Shown piece by piece: positions 18,990 to 30,960 of a stretch of DNA of 64,000 nt (its first letter is position 1; each line of letters starts with the position of its first letter). Made by a program: the position numbers and the translations under genes. Under the pieces are notes generated by a model. That model was given only the letters and a program-made list of their open reading frames with translations, ran no database searches and was not told the origin of the DNA. The DNA comes from Amoebidium appalachense (lineage: Eukaryota; Ichthyosporea). The stretch lies in the NCBI GenBank assembly GCA_963693365.1, contig CAVNZM010000004.1, positions 13,950,001-14,014,000 on the forward strand. The letters are read 5' to 3'.

Positions 18990-21900
18990 CGTCTGCCCCG
19001 CCCATCCGGGGACACACGCATGCATGCACACACGCAGGTGCACACATACGGATACAGGTACACACAACCAAAGCAAACAGGCAAACAACATGAGGCGACC
19101 AAGCGACCAAACAAACAACCCACGCAAACCAAAGCAACACATTTTTTAAAACACAACACAACAACATTACCCCCCCCCCCCCCCCCCTCCCCCCCCCGGC
19201 TGTGCGGTGCATGTCTATGGCCGTGCAACACCACCATTAACCCGTTGTGCCCCTATCTTGCCACTGACTGACTGATGGTGCCTGCAGGACGGCAGTGAGG
19301 CGGAGATAGTGCATGAGGGCCATGAGCCCAGCAGCTTCTGGCAGGCCGTGGGGGGCAAGGCAGACTATGCATCGGCCCCACACCTTAGAAGACCCCTGCC
19401 CAGCAAGGCACTAGCATGCCCTGTGAGGGCCTGGATCATGGACAATGCTAGCGGCGAGCCAAGGGTACGTGCATCCTGCGTGGTTTGTTAAGTACTAGCA
19501 CATATGCTCGTGCAAACAGCACCCCGTTTTCTGTTGCTGGTCTATGCCCTATCCACCGGTCACCCTCCTGCTCACCCTCTATGCCGCAACCAACCCCTCC
19601 CCCTCCCCCTCCCCCCTCTCCCCTCCTCTCCCACCCTCCGTGTTGGCCCACCCCTCTCTCCCCCCCTCCCTCCCCCCCCCCCTGCCGCCCCCCCCCCCCC
19701 CCATCACCACCACCACCACCACCACCACCACCACCACCTTGGGCTCTGCTTATTAAGCCTACTCGTTATGTGTGCTTTGCACTCCGCATTATGTTTTCCG
19801 TAATTACTGTGTGCTTTGTAAACAAGAGCGGAATCACAACCCCTCCCCTCTCCCCCTCCGCCTCTCCCCCCCCTCCCTGGGCTCTGCTTATTTTGCACTC
19901 CTGTATGCTTTGCACTCGGCATTATGCTGTCCTTAATGAATGTTTACTTCGTCCTCTCTAACACATTCAACCCCGCCCCTCCCCCCTCCAACCTCTATGT
20001 TGTCCCGCATTGCTGGTGCCCAGTGCCACTCTATCCCCCTAACTCATACCCCTTTGCAGGCGCACGAGATAGCCATGGTGACACAGGAGGATCTCAAGCC
20101 CGAGGCCGTGCTGGTGCTAGACTGCTGGCATGCCCTGTATGTGTGGGTCGGCCCAGGTGCCACCCAGCAGGACCTCAAGACGGCAATCACTACGGCAAAG
20201 GTACCCCATGACCCCCGCCCCCACGGGCCCAACCAATCCCTCTCCTCCTTCCCCCCCCTCCCTAATCCCCCTCCCATGCGCCAACCTACCTTCAACATCC
20301 ACACACACATCCAGCCAGCCATCCAGCCACAAATGCATCAATCCACACGCACCACCATGCACCGCGTGCTGGACATCCCCCCCCCCCCTCTCTCTCCCCC
20401 CCCCCCCCTCTCTCTCTCTCCCCCCCCCCCCCTCTCTCTCTCCCCCCCCCCCCCCCCCCACCCCCGCCCTTCACGCATCAAGACACATCCCGCCAGCCAT
20501 CCACATGCACAACCTTTCACACCACCCACCATGCACCGTATGCTATGGTGCCCCCCCCCCCTCCCCCCCCAACCCACCAGCACCACCACCACCACCAAGA
20601 CGGCTGCAGCCACACCTGCACACTTGGCTCACCCCCTCTACGTTTGCAGGAGTACCAGGACTTTGTGGTTGAGCGTGAGCCCGAGAGGGTTGTGGGGGCA
20701 CAGCTAGTCAATGAGGTGGTCTATGCGGGGGAGGAGAGGCTGGACTTCCAAGCTTACTTCCCCGTGTGGGACCCGGAAAAGGCTAAGGTGCGCATGGGGG
20801 TTATGTGCGTGTGTTCCAACAGTGAGGCAGGGGGCAACGTTGGGCATGTCACTTGCAAGAGAGCTTGGCTATTGAGGTTTTTTGGGTTGTTAGTGTACGT
20901 GGTGCGGAGGAAAGAGATATGACCTGGTGTTGGAGGTGTTTTTAGGTGTTGTTATCTGGTGTGTTGGGGGTGCTTTTGTGTGTTTTATATTGACAGTGGG
21001 TGATGATTGCACCACAGAGGGTGGCATCCGAGACCAGCGGCAGAGCAAACATACGGCGACGCACAGACTCCACAGACCTGAGCTCATCATATGAAGAGCT
21101 GACGAAGATGGTGCTCTACACCCTCGAAGGTGCAACTGCCTGTGTGCCTGTGTGCCTGTGTGTTGTAGTGGTTGTCCCACACGTCAGTTTGTGCGCATGT
21201 GTAAGCGCAAGAGTCTTTGTTTAAATCTCATGAAGATGGAGGGGAACGTGCCGAGCTTGCTCCCGGGGGCCGGGGGGGGGGGGGAGGGGGAGGGGGGGAA
21301 CGCGAGGGGACGGGGGCGGGGGGGGGGGGGGGGGGGGGGGGGGACAGGGGGAGAGGGGGGGGGGGGGGGGGATGTAGTAGAATTACATGGGGTAGCAGAT
21401 AGCTAGAATGGGCGAACGGAAAACGAGTGGAGGAAAGAATACTTTCAGCTCTCTTGTGTTTTGCTGTATCCCAAGGTACCCCCTTGCTGTGCACCTACCA
21501 TGGCATGCATGGCCCCAGGCACCACACACTGACCCTCACCCTTGCTCTCCACACAGAGCTCAACGTGCCCACGGAGCAGCTGGCACCAGGGGTGGACCCA
21601 GCATGCAGGGAGGTGGGTGAACTGCACCATGTGCCTTGCTCACTGCGGTTCTTGGCTCGGCGTGGTCATTTAGAGCCCACCACCTCGTGGCTTGCTCTCT
21701 AGTGGGTTTGAGTTGTGGCACACCGCATTCCTGTCTGTGCACACGTAGCGTGTTTGGCCATGGCGAGTCACATGCAGCCACCTTCAAATTGTCTTTCTCG
21801 TCCTCCCTTTCCTTTTAAGAGCTTCGTGTACCCTCCTCCCCACTCCCCCTTTTTAATAAATAAAGAAAGAATCAGTGCCCCCTCCAACCGACCCTTCTAA

Positions 21901-22089
21901 GCACACCCAAGTGCAAGCATGCATGTGCCCGTGGGCACCCCCTGTCCGTAGCCAACCCTCCCCCCCCCCCTGCAGAAGTACCTTCTAGACAGTGAGTTCC
22001 AGCGCATCTTTGGCATGACCAAGGACGACTATGAGAGGCTGCCCAAGTGGCGCCAGATCGAGAAGAAGAAGAAGACCCCCCTGTTCTAG
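9077..22089 (+). CDS. SVIL: Supervillin/villin-like actin-binding protein (gelsolin repeats plus villin headpiece)
   Basis: Seen: 23 exons join in frame to 1063 residues: 9077-9244, 9542-9589, 10982-11485, 12415-12606, 12739-12783, 13552-13659, 13726-13794, 14332-14512, 15084-15225, 15570-15735, 15857-16052, 16443-16537, 16893-17045, 17553-17615, 17909-17986, 18483-18575, 18740-18871, 19288-19464, 20060-20200, 20650-20787, 20997-21129, 21557-21612, 21976-22089 (TAG). The start ATG opens an Arg/Glu-rich helix (1-70). A Pro-rich, disordered part follows (73-320). Five gelsolin-like repeats lie at about 360-480 (EEDFWRELGG), 487-600 (VDCLDELYVWNGN), 640-740, 745-840 and 870-965 (LDCWHALYVWVGP). 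The C-terminal headpiece (1020-1063) has FGMT, LPKW and the terminal LF. Five repeats plus headpiece, and the FKEKFFDW segment, favour supervillin over six-repeat villin. Known of the family: links membranes to F-actin and myosin II. The start of exon 21 is the least certain border. Confidence 0.9.
12099..12245. repeat. Foldback element, 67-bp arms
   Basis: Arms 12099-12165 and 12179-12245 are inverted copies with about seven mismatches, separated by a 13-base loop. The element lies in the intron between supervillin-like exons 3 and 4 and is transcribed with it. The right arm carries TGACGTCA at 12219-12226; the left arm has the mutated counterpart. It could be a small foldback transposon or a hairpin RNA precursor. 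Confidence 0.85.
21855..21865 (+). promoter_or_regulatory. AATAAATAAAG in the last intron of the supervillin-like gene
   Basis: A canonical polyadenylation hexamer, doubled by overlap, between exon 22 (ends 21612) and the final headpiece exon (starts 21976). Use of it would remove the headpiece. Only the motif is seen; use is inference. Confidence 0.4.
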
Positions 22090-22270
22090 CACTTGCTAGG
22101 TACCCAGCCTCCTTCCTCCCCCCCGTCCTTCCACCTCTTCCCCTCCTCCTCTCTCTTCCTCCCCCCCCTCCCCCTGCCCACACACACACACATCTACACA
22201 CACACACACACACACACCACCACTATCACCGCCACCACCACCGCCATCCCCACCTTCTGATCCCTCACTA

Positions 22271-22316
<46 letters not shown>

Positions 22317-23951
22317 CCCCACCTCCCCCTTCCCTCCCCCCACCGCGCCAAAAGACAAACAAAAAGACACACAGATACACACACGGACACACAAAACACC
22401 GCCACCACCACCACCACCTTCACTCCCCCCTCCCCCCTTTCCCTTCCCCCCATTCCCCCCCCCCCCCCCCTCCGCCCCATATGCTCACAAATACATCTTG
22501 TGACAGACACATGCACAAGCAGACAGGCAAAGCACCGAACTTTTCCAATAACACATGCATACACCTATTGAAAGCACCTGCTCACGGCGCTCAACTCCCT
22601 AACGGAATTCTTGCAGCCTGACAGTGTGGGCATTGTTTATGGCTATTTCAAGGTGAAGATGAATGTGCTAGGCTCTGGCATGGCTGATTTATGTCAGGGT
22701 TGGGATTCTGCTGACACTATCTGTGTGCCTGCTGCAGATAAATCGTCCAAGCTTACGGCACATCTCAGGCCGCACTACATGTCCAGACATAGCCTCTTCC
22801 CTTTTCATCCACCCCACTGCCCCATGCAACGTGGTCATTAGCCCGAACTGGACCCCATTGAAATGCTGAAAGCGGTGATAGCCCGGTGCTGCCTTCGCAT
22901 TACTATCCATCGACTGGGCCTTATTCCCATGCCAATATTATAATCTTCTGTTTTCATGAATACTATTTGTGGTCATGCCCTAAAAAGGTAGCATACGTAT
23001 TTGTGCAGGCTGTACGCTGAGTTTCTGAGCACCCCTATTGGCAAATTAGTTATTGCAAAAATTGAAGCGAATGCTATGAATAGGCTAGCCCTGCTGTGCA
23101 GGACACGAATGTGTTTTCTTTTTCCTTTTTTTCCTGCAGGTACCTCAAATATATATTTTTAGTTGTTTGCTGTCGAGGTATCACCATGATCACGGTACTG
23201 GTTAAAATGAACACGCTACCGGCACACGCTTGCAAAACATGCCGGGGGTTGACTTTTCTGTGCCCTTGTACCTTGCAGACCTGGGTGCTAAAAAGCCAAG
23301 CGAATCCACCACCATATGTGTGCATGTTATGCCTGGTCCACACCACCATGCATCCATATGCCCCACGGGTTGTAATGCACCGTCGGCGTGGAAGAGAGGG
23401 GGATGGTTTACTAATATACTGGGTTGGGGTTGCCGGTGATGTTTTTTCGTGGTGTGTCTGGTGTGTGTGCTCACATAGGTTGTGGTGTTTACGTGTTGCA
23501 TATAGGCAGGTGAGCGGCTGATGTGTTGTGCAAAGCCCCCTTGGGCCATGGGTTGTGCAATATAGCGGAAAGAAAAAGCAGCATGAGGCTAGCGAGAAAA
23601 GCAGGCCAACCAAACCTTCCCGTCCTGGTGCACATGCCTGCACACGCACTTGCCCACAATAAAATTGTCTCATACATTTGCCCTGTACACACACACGTGT
23701 GTACGCGCACGTGCGCATCATGTAAGCTACTTACCGTATGATGCACACACACCGCAATGCGAATGTGCATGCACACACATGTGTGCGAGTGTGAACACAC
23801 GTCTCCCCTACGATTAGGCTGCACACTGGCCCTAGCACACATACACGAAAACAAGGAAACACACTAAACACGAAAACACACTTGGCAAATTATAAAGCCA
23901 TGCACGTGCACAGGCCAAACGTGATAAATTGTTGTTGATGGAATACTGATG

Positions 23952-23990
<39 letters not shown>

Positions 23991-24299
23991 TGGCAGCCAC
24001 ATACACACACTGCCCCCCTCACCCCACACCCCCTCCCTCCCCACACATGCACGCCCCCACCCCACACACATTCCTAACATGCCATCATCCAATCAGCAAG
24101 GCCCGTTGTCCCAACATACCCCAAGTGATTGGTCTGCTGCAGCATAATGACCACACCGCCTACAAATGAAAAACCAAACCATTCTGTTGAAATTGGGATT
24201 GCTTTTTTGCATAATGATTGTTGTATGCAGTGATGTCCAAGTGAAATATGGTTGTAACGAGCGTATATCGATTGTAGTAATGCAAGTGGTGGGTCCACT

Positions 24300-24601
24300 A
24301 ACCTTGCTATCCTCCCCCCTCCCCCCCCCCCCCCCCCCGAGCCCCTTCTCACGTTTCCTCCTTATCGTGCCCCCCCTCCCCCCCCCCGCCCCCCTCCCCC
24401 CCCTCCCCGCCTCCCGCACCATTGCAACCTTTTCGGAGCATCCTCGGCCAAGACCGAAGACCGAAAAGGTTGCAATGGTGCGGGAGGCGGGGAGGGGGGG
24501 GGGAGGGGGGGGGGGGGGGGGGGGGGGGCACGATAAGGAGGAAAGGTGAGAGAGGGGGGGGGGGGGGGGGGGGGGGGGGGGAGGGGGAGGATAGCAAGGT
24601 T
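24300..24601. repeat. Large foldback element, about 140-bp arms
   Basis: Left arm 24300-24436 and right arm 24461-24601 are near-perfect inverted copies; the differences are mainly the lengths of the internal poly(C)/poly(G) runs. The loop is 24 bases. Both arms hold the same order of blocks: AACCTTGCTATCC, a long C run, TTTCCTCCTTATCGTG, a second C-rich run, then CACCATTGCAACCTTTTCGG. Transcribed from either strand it would form a hairpin of about 300 nt. Confidence 0.9.
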
Positions 24602-24893
24602 CAAGAGAGTATGTTTTCATTTTTTAGTGGCGAGCAACATAGGCGTGCCACAAAGCATGAGCAGCTTTTACTTAAGATAATTTGCAATGGGTTAACTTGA
24701 AGCTTGCTAGAAGGCACGTGACTGTCCAGGTATATGCACACGTGGCAAAGCTTAGAGGGGATTGCACAACCACCAAACACACACTGAGAAGGCACAGCCG
24801 GACCTTATGCTGCCACCTATCACTAACTTAGTGAGCCTCTACATGGGTAGCTCCTCTATACGCCAACTAATTTATAAAGTCAAGTTAGATGGT

Positions 24894-24899
24894 TTTATT
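24894..24899 (-). terminator. Polyadenylation signal AATAAA for the SH3 membrane protein gene
   Basis: Minus-strand AATAAA 96 bases past the stop codon at 24995, the expected place for a short 3' UTR. Confidence 0.6.
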
Positions 24900-24994
24900 T
24901 CGCAACCAGCGCTACTGGGGTAGTTTTGCATCCAAGATAGAAACACTTTAAATAATCGCCACCGAAACAAAAAAAAAAATCACATGCATATCTA

Positions 24995-26155
24995 CTACTT
25001 GTTCATGTGGATAAACTTTGCGTAATTTGCCGGGAAGAGCCCCCTCTGACCCGTGCGTTCATTGGTGCCCCACCACCAGCCCTCCTCGCGCTGTTGCAAA
25101 TCCACAATAATATCCCCCGTGAACAACTGTAATTCATCGGCCTGTGCGGGCGTATACTGGAAAATTGCCCGTGCCAATGGTTTAAGGGGGGCTTTTGCGA
25201 TCGCTGTAGGGGGACTGCTGGGGGGAGGGGGGGCCACAGGGGGATTCTGGGGCACAAGCTCCTCCGTACTGCTGGTTTGTTCGGCCGGCTTTGCTGGCAT
25301 TTTCATGAAAAAGGCCGGGGCATTGCAATTCTTCTTTGCGGGGGGAGCTGTGGCTGCAACAGGGGGGGTGTAGGCCTTGGGTGCGCTCACACTCACAGGC
25401 ACAAAGAACTCGGGGCTTTCGAATTTTTGTGGTGGGGGTTGTACAGTTGGCGAATTTACGGGTCTTGTCACGCTTGCAGTTGCCAACTTGGGCATTGTTT
25501 GCTCTCCCTCCCACCGCCCAGTTGTGGGTCGTGGGGCCGATTCGTTGCGGGCAGGCAGGTTGTTTGGACGGGTGGCAGCGGGGGGGCTGGTGGGTGCTGC
25601 CGGCCCACTCATCATAGACATGGGGGACACCACATACCCCCCCTCGCTGTAGGCGGGGGGTGCGGCAATGCTGGAGGGACGGGACATGTCGGCAGGCAGT
25701 TTGCCCTCCTCCGGCGCAATACCATATAAGGCTAATTGCTGGCGGGCCACCTGCTCCCAGAACTGCTCCTCTTGCTGGGCCGTACGTGCCCCCACGGCAT
25801 TCCAGAACTCATTCTCGGCGTAGTGCTTTTTTGAATCCTTCCTCTCCCTCTGCCTCTTCCTCCTCTCCTTGCCCTTGTTTCTTCTCCTGCGGATTATGAT
25901 CACAATCACGATGACCAGAATAATCAGGCCCACACCAAGGCCCAGCCAGGGCAGAAAGTCCTTGAAGCTAGCCAGAAACTCTGACAGGCTGAATGTGGGC
26001 CCATCACTGTTACTGTGGTTGGGGTCTGTGTTGGGGTCTGTCTGCTCCACACTGCAGGGGGGCAGCTGGCCAGTGCTGTCGGGCACCGTCGGGTTGACCC
26101 ATCCGCTAGTGCACTTGCACACACCATCCGTGCCCATGGACCCATGCGGCCCGCA
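24995..26155 (-). CDS. EGF-like / single-pass membrane / C-terminal SH3 protein, terminal exon
   Basis: Seen: one long exon from a 3' splice site (CAG just above 26155) to TAA at 24995, 386 codons with no other frame interrupted. It opens with CGPHGSMGTDGVCKCTSGW, the second half of an EGF-like module (CxCxxGW), then a short stalk. A hydrophobic helix GLGVGLIILVIVIVIII follows, at about residues 61-82 counted from the ATG at 26137. Next is a stop-transfer RRRR, a PPAY motif, a long Pro/Ser/Thr-rich tail, and an SH3 domain in the last 63 residues. The SH3 keeps its landmarks: ARAIFQY, DELQLFTGD, GWWWG and GLFPANY. Inference: type I topology, EGF part outside, SH3 in the cytosol as adaptor. The PPAY motif could bind WW domains. 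No named orthologue recognised. Upstream exons are missing or uncertain. Confidence 0.82.
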   Translation of the reverse strand, partial: CGPHGSMGTDGVCKCTSGWVNPTVPDSTGQLPPCSVEQTDPNTDPNHSNSDGPTFSLSEFLASFKDFLPWLGLGVGLIILVIVIVIIIRRRRNKGKERRKRQRERKDSKKHYAENEFWNAVGARTAQQEEQFWEQVARQQLALYGIAPEEGKLPADMSRPSSIAAPPAYSEGGYVVSPMSMMSGPAAPTSPPAATRPNNLPARNESAPRPTTGRWEGEQTMPKLATASVTRPVNSPTVQPPPQKFESPEFFVPVSVSAPKAYTPPVAATAPPAKKNCNAPAFFMKMPAKPAEQTSSTEELVPQNPPVAPPPPSSPPTAIAKAPLKPLARAIFQYTPAQADELQLFTGDIIVDLQQREEGWWWGTNERTGQRGLFPANYAKFIHMNK

Positions 26156-27160
26156 CTGTGTGTGTGAATGGAGGGGGAGGGCGGGGGGGGGGGGGGGGGG
26201 GGGGGAGGGGGGGGGGGGGGGGGGGGAGAGGGGGGTGAGGGGAGAGAGGGGGGGGAGGGGGGGTTAGTATGTGTGTGTGTGTGCTTGAGTGTGATAATTT
26301 GTGTTATTGCTTGTTGTGTGTGTGAATGTGGGTGTATGTATATCGGCATATTTGTGTTTTGTCTGCGGTGTCAGTGTGTGTGTGGATACACGTGTGCAGT
26401 GTATGGCTATGGAATAACTGTGTGGGTGCCTTTGATAGTTAAGTGTGTGTGTGTGTGTGTGTGTGTGTGCTTGTGTGTCTGTGTGTGTTTGTTGTGTGTG
26501 TTTGTGTGTGTGTGTGCGCACGTATTTATGTTCGGTTACGTGGGTGTGTGTGCGTGCTCTGTGTACACATGTGCATGTATGGCGTGGGCGCCAGTATGTG
26601 CCATTGCTTGTTTTAGTGTGTGAGTGTTTCTGTGGCCGTGTATTGTGTGTTTGTGCTGGAATGTTAAGGCGTATACGTATGCCCACATGTAAAGGGCTGG
26701 GGCAATACACAGGAGTTTTCGTGTGCGAGGATGCCGAGGAGGCTGTGCTTATTTTTGGAACGGGGAAGCAATCGACGTGCAGTGGTTTGGTGGGTTGACG
26801 GCCGGAGAGTGTGGGGGATTGTGGGAAAAGAACCGGGGGGCTCAGATGTATTTGGTAATATCTGAAGTCCCGTAACGGTTGCTAATATGCTTGCGTGCTG
26901 TCAGTGTAACTTGCAAGGAAAAATTGCTGCTGTACTGCAGACTGCTCGCCCTTGCACGCCGCTCGTGCGAGTACATGCTTGCACATACACACACGCACAC
27001 ACACGCACACATACACATGTGCGTGTACACACACTCACATGCGCAAACGCACATGCGGCGTCGCCTGCATACACACATACATTTAAAAAGTCACAGACAC
27101 ACACGCACACACATGTGCACGTGTCACGCACACGCAAAAACACACACATACACATACATG

Positions 27161-27200
<40 letters not shown>

Positions 27201-27741
27201 AGCACACGCACACTCGCGCACGCACGCACACACACACACACACACACACAAGCATGCATTATTGTATACATCATGTGCCGTATATCCTGCCCATTGAGGG
27301 GCACGCTATACGACATCCTGTCAACAGACCAAGGGTACACGTACTAATTTACACACACAAAATACACACACGCATACACACCCAGAAACACAAACCCACA
27401 CACACACTGTGTGTTGCGGACACATACTCCATACCTACACCAACACAGGCGTGTGCGCACACACGCACACAGAGGCGCACACACACATGCACACACACAC
27501 ATAACCGCACGTATTCTGTCTTCACACACACAGATCCCCCCCCCCCCCCCCCCCCCCCAACACACACACACACGCCCATCCCCCTCTTCAAATCACACAC
27601 AAACACACGCACACACATGGCACACACACACGCACCCACACACACACGCGCGCACACACACACACCGTGACTAAACACAGACATACAGACACACACAGAC
27701 ACATAGATACACACACACACACACGCACGCACAAGCACACG

Positions 27742-27790
<49 letters not shown>

Positions 27791-28003
27791 GCACGCACGC
27801 ACACACATACACAAACACACACACACACTGCTGTGCTTTCAAAATCATTTATGCTCAATGACAGGGGAAAGCGCCCCTTCCGTGCAAGAAGTGACAATGC
27901 CTGCTTCATTCTGCCGAGGAATTTATAAAAACTCAAAAAGAAACACCAACGGCTCGCAAGACACATGTAAACAGTGAATGCACCCAGTACTGTGTGCACC
28001 TAC
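26156..28003. other. Probable intron, simple-sequence rich
   Basis: Upstream (minus strand) of the EGF/SH3 exon. G-rich to 26262, then TG-rich, then CA/CG-rich microsatellite from about 26980 to 27830. No further EGF-like exon could be identified on the minus strand. Confidence 0.5.
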
Positions 28004-28114
28004 CTCCCCGTTGTCACCCGTGGGCTGCACAAGACCCCCATCCTCTGTCTGTGTTGGCACCGGCGCATTGGTGGCAGTCTCCTCCACAAGCGCACGGCGC
28101 ATATGCCGCGGCAT
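28004..28114 (-). CDS. Candidate 5' coding exon, 37 codons
   Basis: ATG at 28114 opens a frame MPRHMRRALVEETATNAP.. ending TGDNGE at a GTAGGT donor (28003). The phase (0) matches the EGF/SH3 exon, and joining the two would give NGE-CGPHG, a plausible EGF-like sequence. Against this, there is no signal peptide, which a type I membrane protein would need, and the join spans an intron of about 1.85 kb with no other support. It may instead belong to another gene or be non-coding. Confidence 0.3.
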
Positions 28115-28214
28115 TTTGTGATAGCTATTACTCCCAAAGTGTGCTTTAGTAAAGTAAATGTGGGCAATAAGACGACGAAAAGACTGGTATGACTGCTAAT
28201 ATTAGCTGTTGTGA

Positions 28215-28512
28215 CTGTAATGTGTGCTAATGTGTGTGTCTCAAGTGTACAAACATGTGGCGTCCAACTCTCGTGTGTCAAAAGGGACAAAATGGTGCCT
28301 TGGGTGTGTAACGCCAATATGAACGAGTAACGCTACGAAGAAGCATCAAATTACTAATACGTGCTGTAATGTGTGCTAATGTGTGTGTCTCAAGTGTACA
28401 AACATGTGGCGTCCAACTCTCGTGTGTCAAAAGGGACAAAATGGTGCCTTGGGTGTGTAACGCCAATATGAACGAGTAACGCTACGAGGAAGCATCAAAT
28501 TACTAATACGTG
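28215..28512. repeat. 149-bp tandem duplication
   Basis: Copy 1 is 28215-28363 and copy 2 is 28364-28512. By eye they differ at a single base (A at 28340, G at 28489), so the duplication is recent. It lies upstream of the candidate exon 28004-28114. Confidence 0.93.
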
Positions 28513-29088
28513 CTAGCTCCAACCCCTAACCCAATTGGCTCTTCCCCACTTAGGTCACCACCAGGTGGTGACACAGGCTTGAATCCTGTAGCCGGATTTG
28601 TTAGCTTACCAATGAGTGGGCTGGATCTTGAAAGAATTTAGAGCAATGGCGGCAATGTGCCTGCCCCGTCTTTGATTGGTGTTCTACTAATCCAATCGCT
28701 GATTGGGTAGTCTGGATTTGGGATTTGAGAACATATGAGATCTGTGTAGATGATGTGGATCTCTCTCTTCTCCGGGGCCTAACACCAGTTGTTCACAGAG
28801 ATCGCTTGGCCTCGCGGCCGGAAAATCATTGTTCGAATGCAAGTATGTCACTTTATTGATATTCCTACCTTTTAAGGTGCTTTCATTGCTGTCGTGTGGT
28901 TCGAACTTCCCACAACAAGTGAGACCCAGGCTGCACGCATAAATTATAATGACGAGCGTCCACATGCATATGCATATGTACATGCATGTGGAGTGCATGT
29001 GCATGTGTGTGCAGAGTGAAACGTCGACTGCAGACGCTGGCGGATGTGCTGACATGTGCGCGCTGTACACGTGCGTGCACTGGTTCCC

Positions 29089-29210
<122 letters not shown>

Positions 29211-29608
29211 TTGCCTGTGTCTGTCAATGGCTCGATGCATATATGGTGTACAATACATGTACATGTTCACGTGGCAATTCAATTCTGCGTCTAGACCTGA
29301 AGACTTGGTGTTGCAATTGCCGTACCTCAGGCAAAATAGATTTTTCGCTACTACTAAATGCACGTGTCTAGCTAATCTAAACCTGAGGCTCCGGATCCTG
29401 ACTCATGATCAGAGTTCAAACCCTTCTATTTTCTTGCTTTTCTTGTTCTCCGGGTCAGGAGGTGCTTGCAGTTGTATGTATGTTACGTGGAAGGATGGGG
29501 TACCGGTGATATCAAGAGGTGCATTGCACACTGCAGGTGCTAAGCCTTGCTGGCCGTGGTGCATGCTTTGCTCCGGAATCGATATCCTGGATGTCATGGC
29601 ATTTTGCA

Positions 29609-29654
<46 letters not shown>

Positions 29655-30851
29655 CCCCCCCCCCCCCCCCAAAAAAAAAAAAATAAAAATAGAATAAAAT
29701 AAAATAAAAAAACACGTACACACACACACACCATGTGAACGTTGCCCTTCCCCCCCCATGGCCCCCTAAGGCAACCATGCCTCAATTGGTCACTGCCGGA
29801 CCAAATAGAATCCAAACCGAAACCCACTTTTCTGTGCCAACTCCCTTTTTCATGGGACAAGGGCAGACGCCAGAATGTTTGACTGTGCATGGTGTGTGTG
29901 TTGCAGGCCACGGTGAGGCCACACATACACAACACATGCCTCATGTTAGCTTAGCTGGTTGCACCATTGGCACCCTAGCTAGGGAACAGTCGATGCTTGA
30001 TGGATTACGGTAGTTCCTACGAGGGGGATCCTAGGGGGCTTCTCCGGGGACAAAAAGGGGTTAAAAGAAGGAAAAAAGAAAATGCTGGCTACATCCGCAG
30101 TGCTACAAAATACTAGTACTTGCGTTGGTGCCTTTGTGAACTTCTGAGGATCGAAATGGGCATTGACTCGGTTGGAGGGTGTAAGCGGCACCGGGTGTTT
30201 CGAGATAAAAAGAGTGCTTTAACGAAGCAACAAGTCGTGTTAGGGTAGAGAGGTGGGTACGGTCGGGGGTGGCCTCTCTCTTTCTCTCTCTCTCCCCCCC
30301 CCCTCCCCTCCCCCCCCCCCCCCCCTCTCTCTCTCTCTACCCCTCCAGCTGTCTCCCTCTCCCATCATCCCCTCCCTCTCCCGGCCTCTCTTCCTCTCTC
30401 TCTCTCTCTCTCTCTCTCCCCCCCCCCCCCTCTCTCTCTCCGAGGCTCTCTCTCTGGATTTCTTTCTCACCCCCCCCCCCCCCCCCCCCCCCCCCCCTCT
30501 CTCTCTCTATGATTGCCACCCATAAGGGGCATGGAACTAGATATATTCGCTAGGTTCTATAAAATGGTCCAGTGCCGGGCACCTCGAGGTCTCCGAGGAG
30601 TCTGCTGGCCTTGGGAAACAATGAAGCCAACGTGGCCCTCGGCGTCTTTCTTCCTTGTTCTCATTGCAATCCCTAGTAGGCCGTTTTCTCTCTTCCCCCC
30701 TCCCCCTCCCCCCCCCCCCCCCCCCCCCCCCCCTTCCCCCCCTCTCCACTCCTCCAGGCCTTTTCTCTCTTCCCCCCTTCCCTCCCCCTCAGCCGGGGGC
30801 CGGTGCACTTTTTTTTTCTTTCTTCCTTTCTTTTCTTTTCTTTTCTTTTCT

Positions 30852-30894
<43 letters not shown>

Positions 30895-30923
30895 TTCTTT
30901 CTTTCTTTTTTCTTTTCTTTCTT

Positions 30924-30960
<37 letters not shown>

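Larger units (their letters stand above)
22090..24994. other. Region between two convergent genes
   Basis: Holds C-rich and CA-rich simple sequence to about 22600 and a (CA)n tract near 23954-23989. A possible supervillin-like polyadenylation signal AATAAA lies at 23658-23663, about 1.6 kb past the stop. A large foldback is annotated separately. The open frames here have no splice context or recognisable domain. Confidence 0.55.

Noticed and set aside
28555-28600. Perfect 5-bp stem ACAGG/CCTGT with a 7-base loop, and a GTCACCACC palindrome, resembling a tRNA-derived SINE
   Set aside because: The loop departs from TTCRANY and no acceptor or anticodon arm could be placed.
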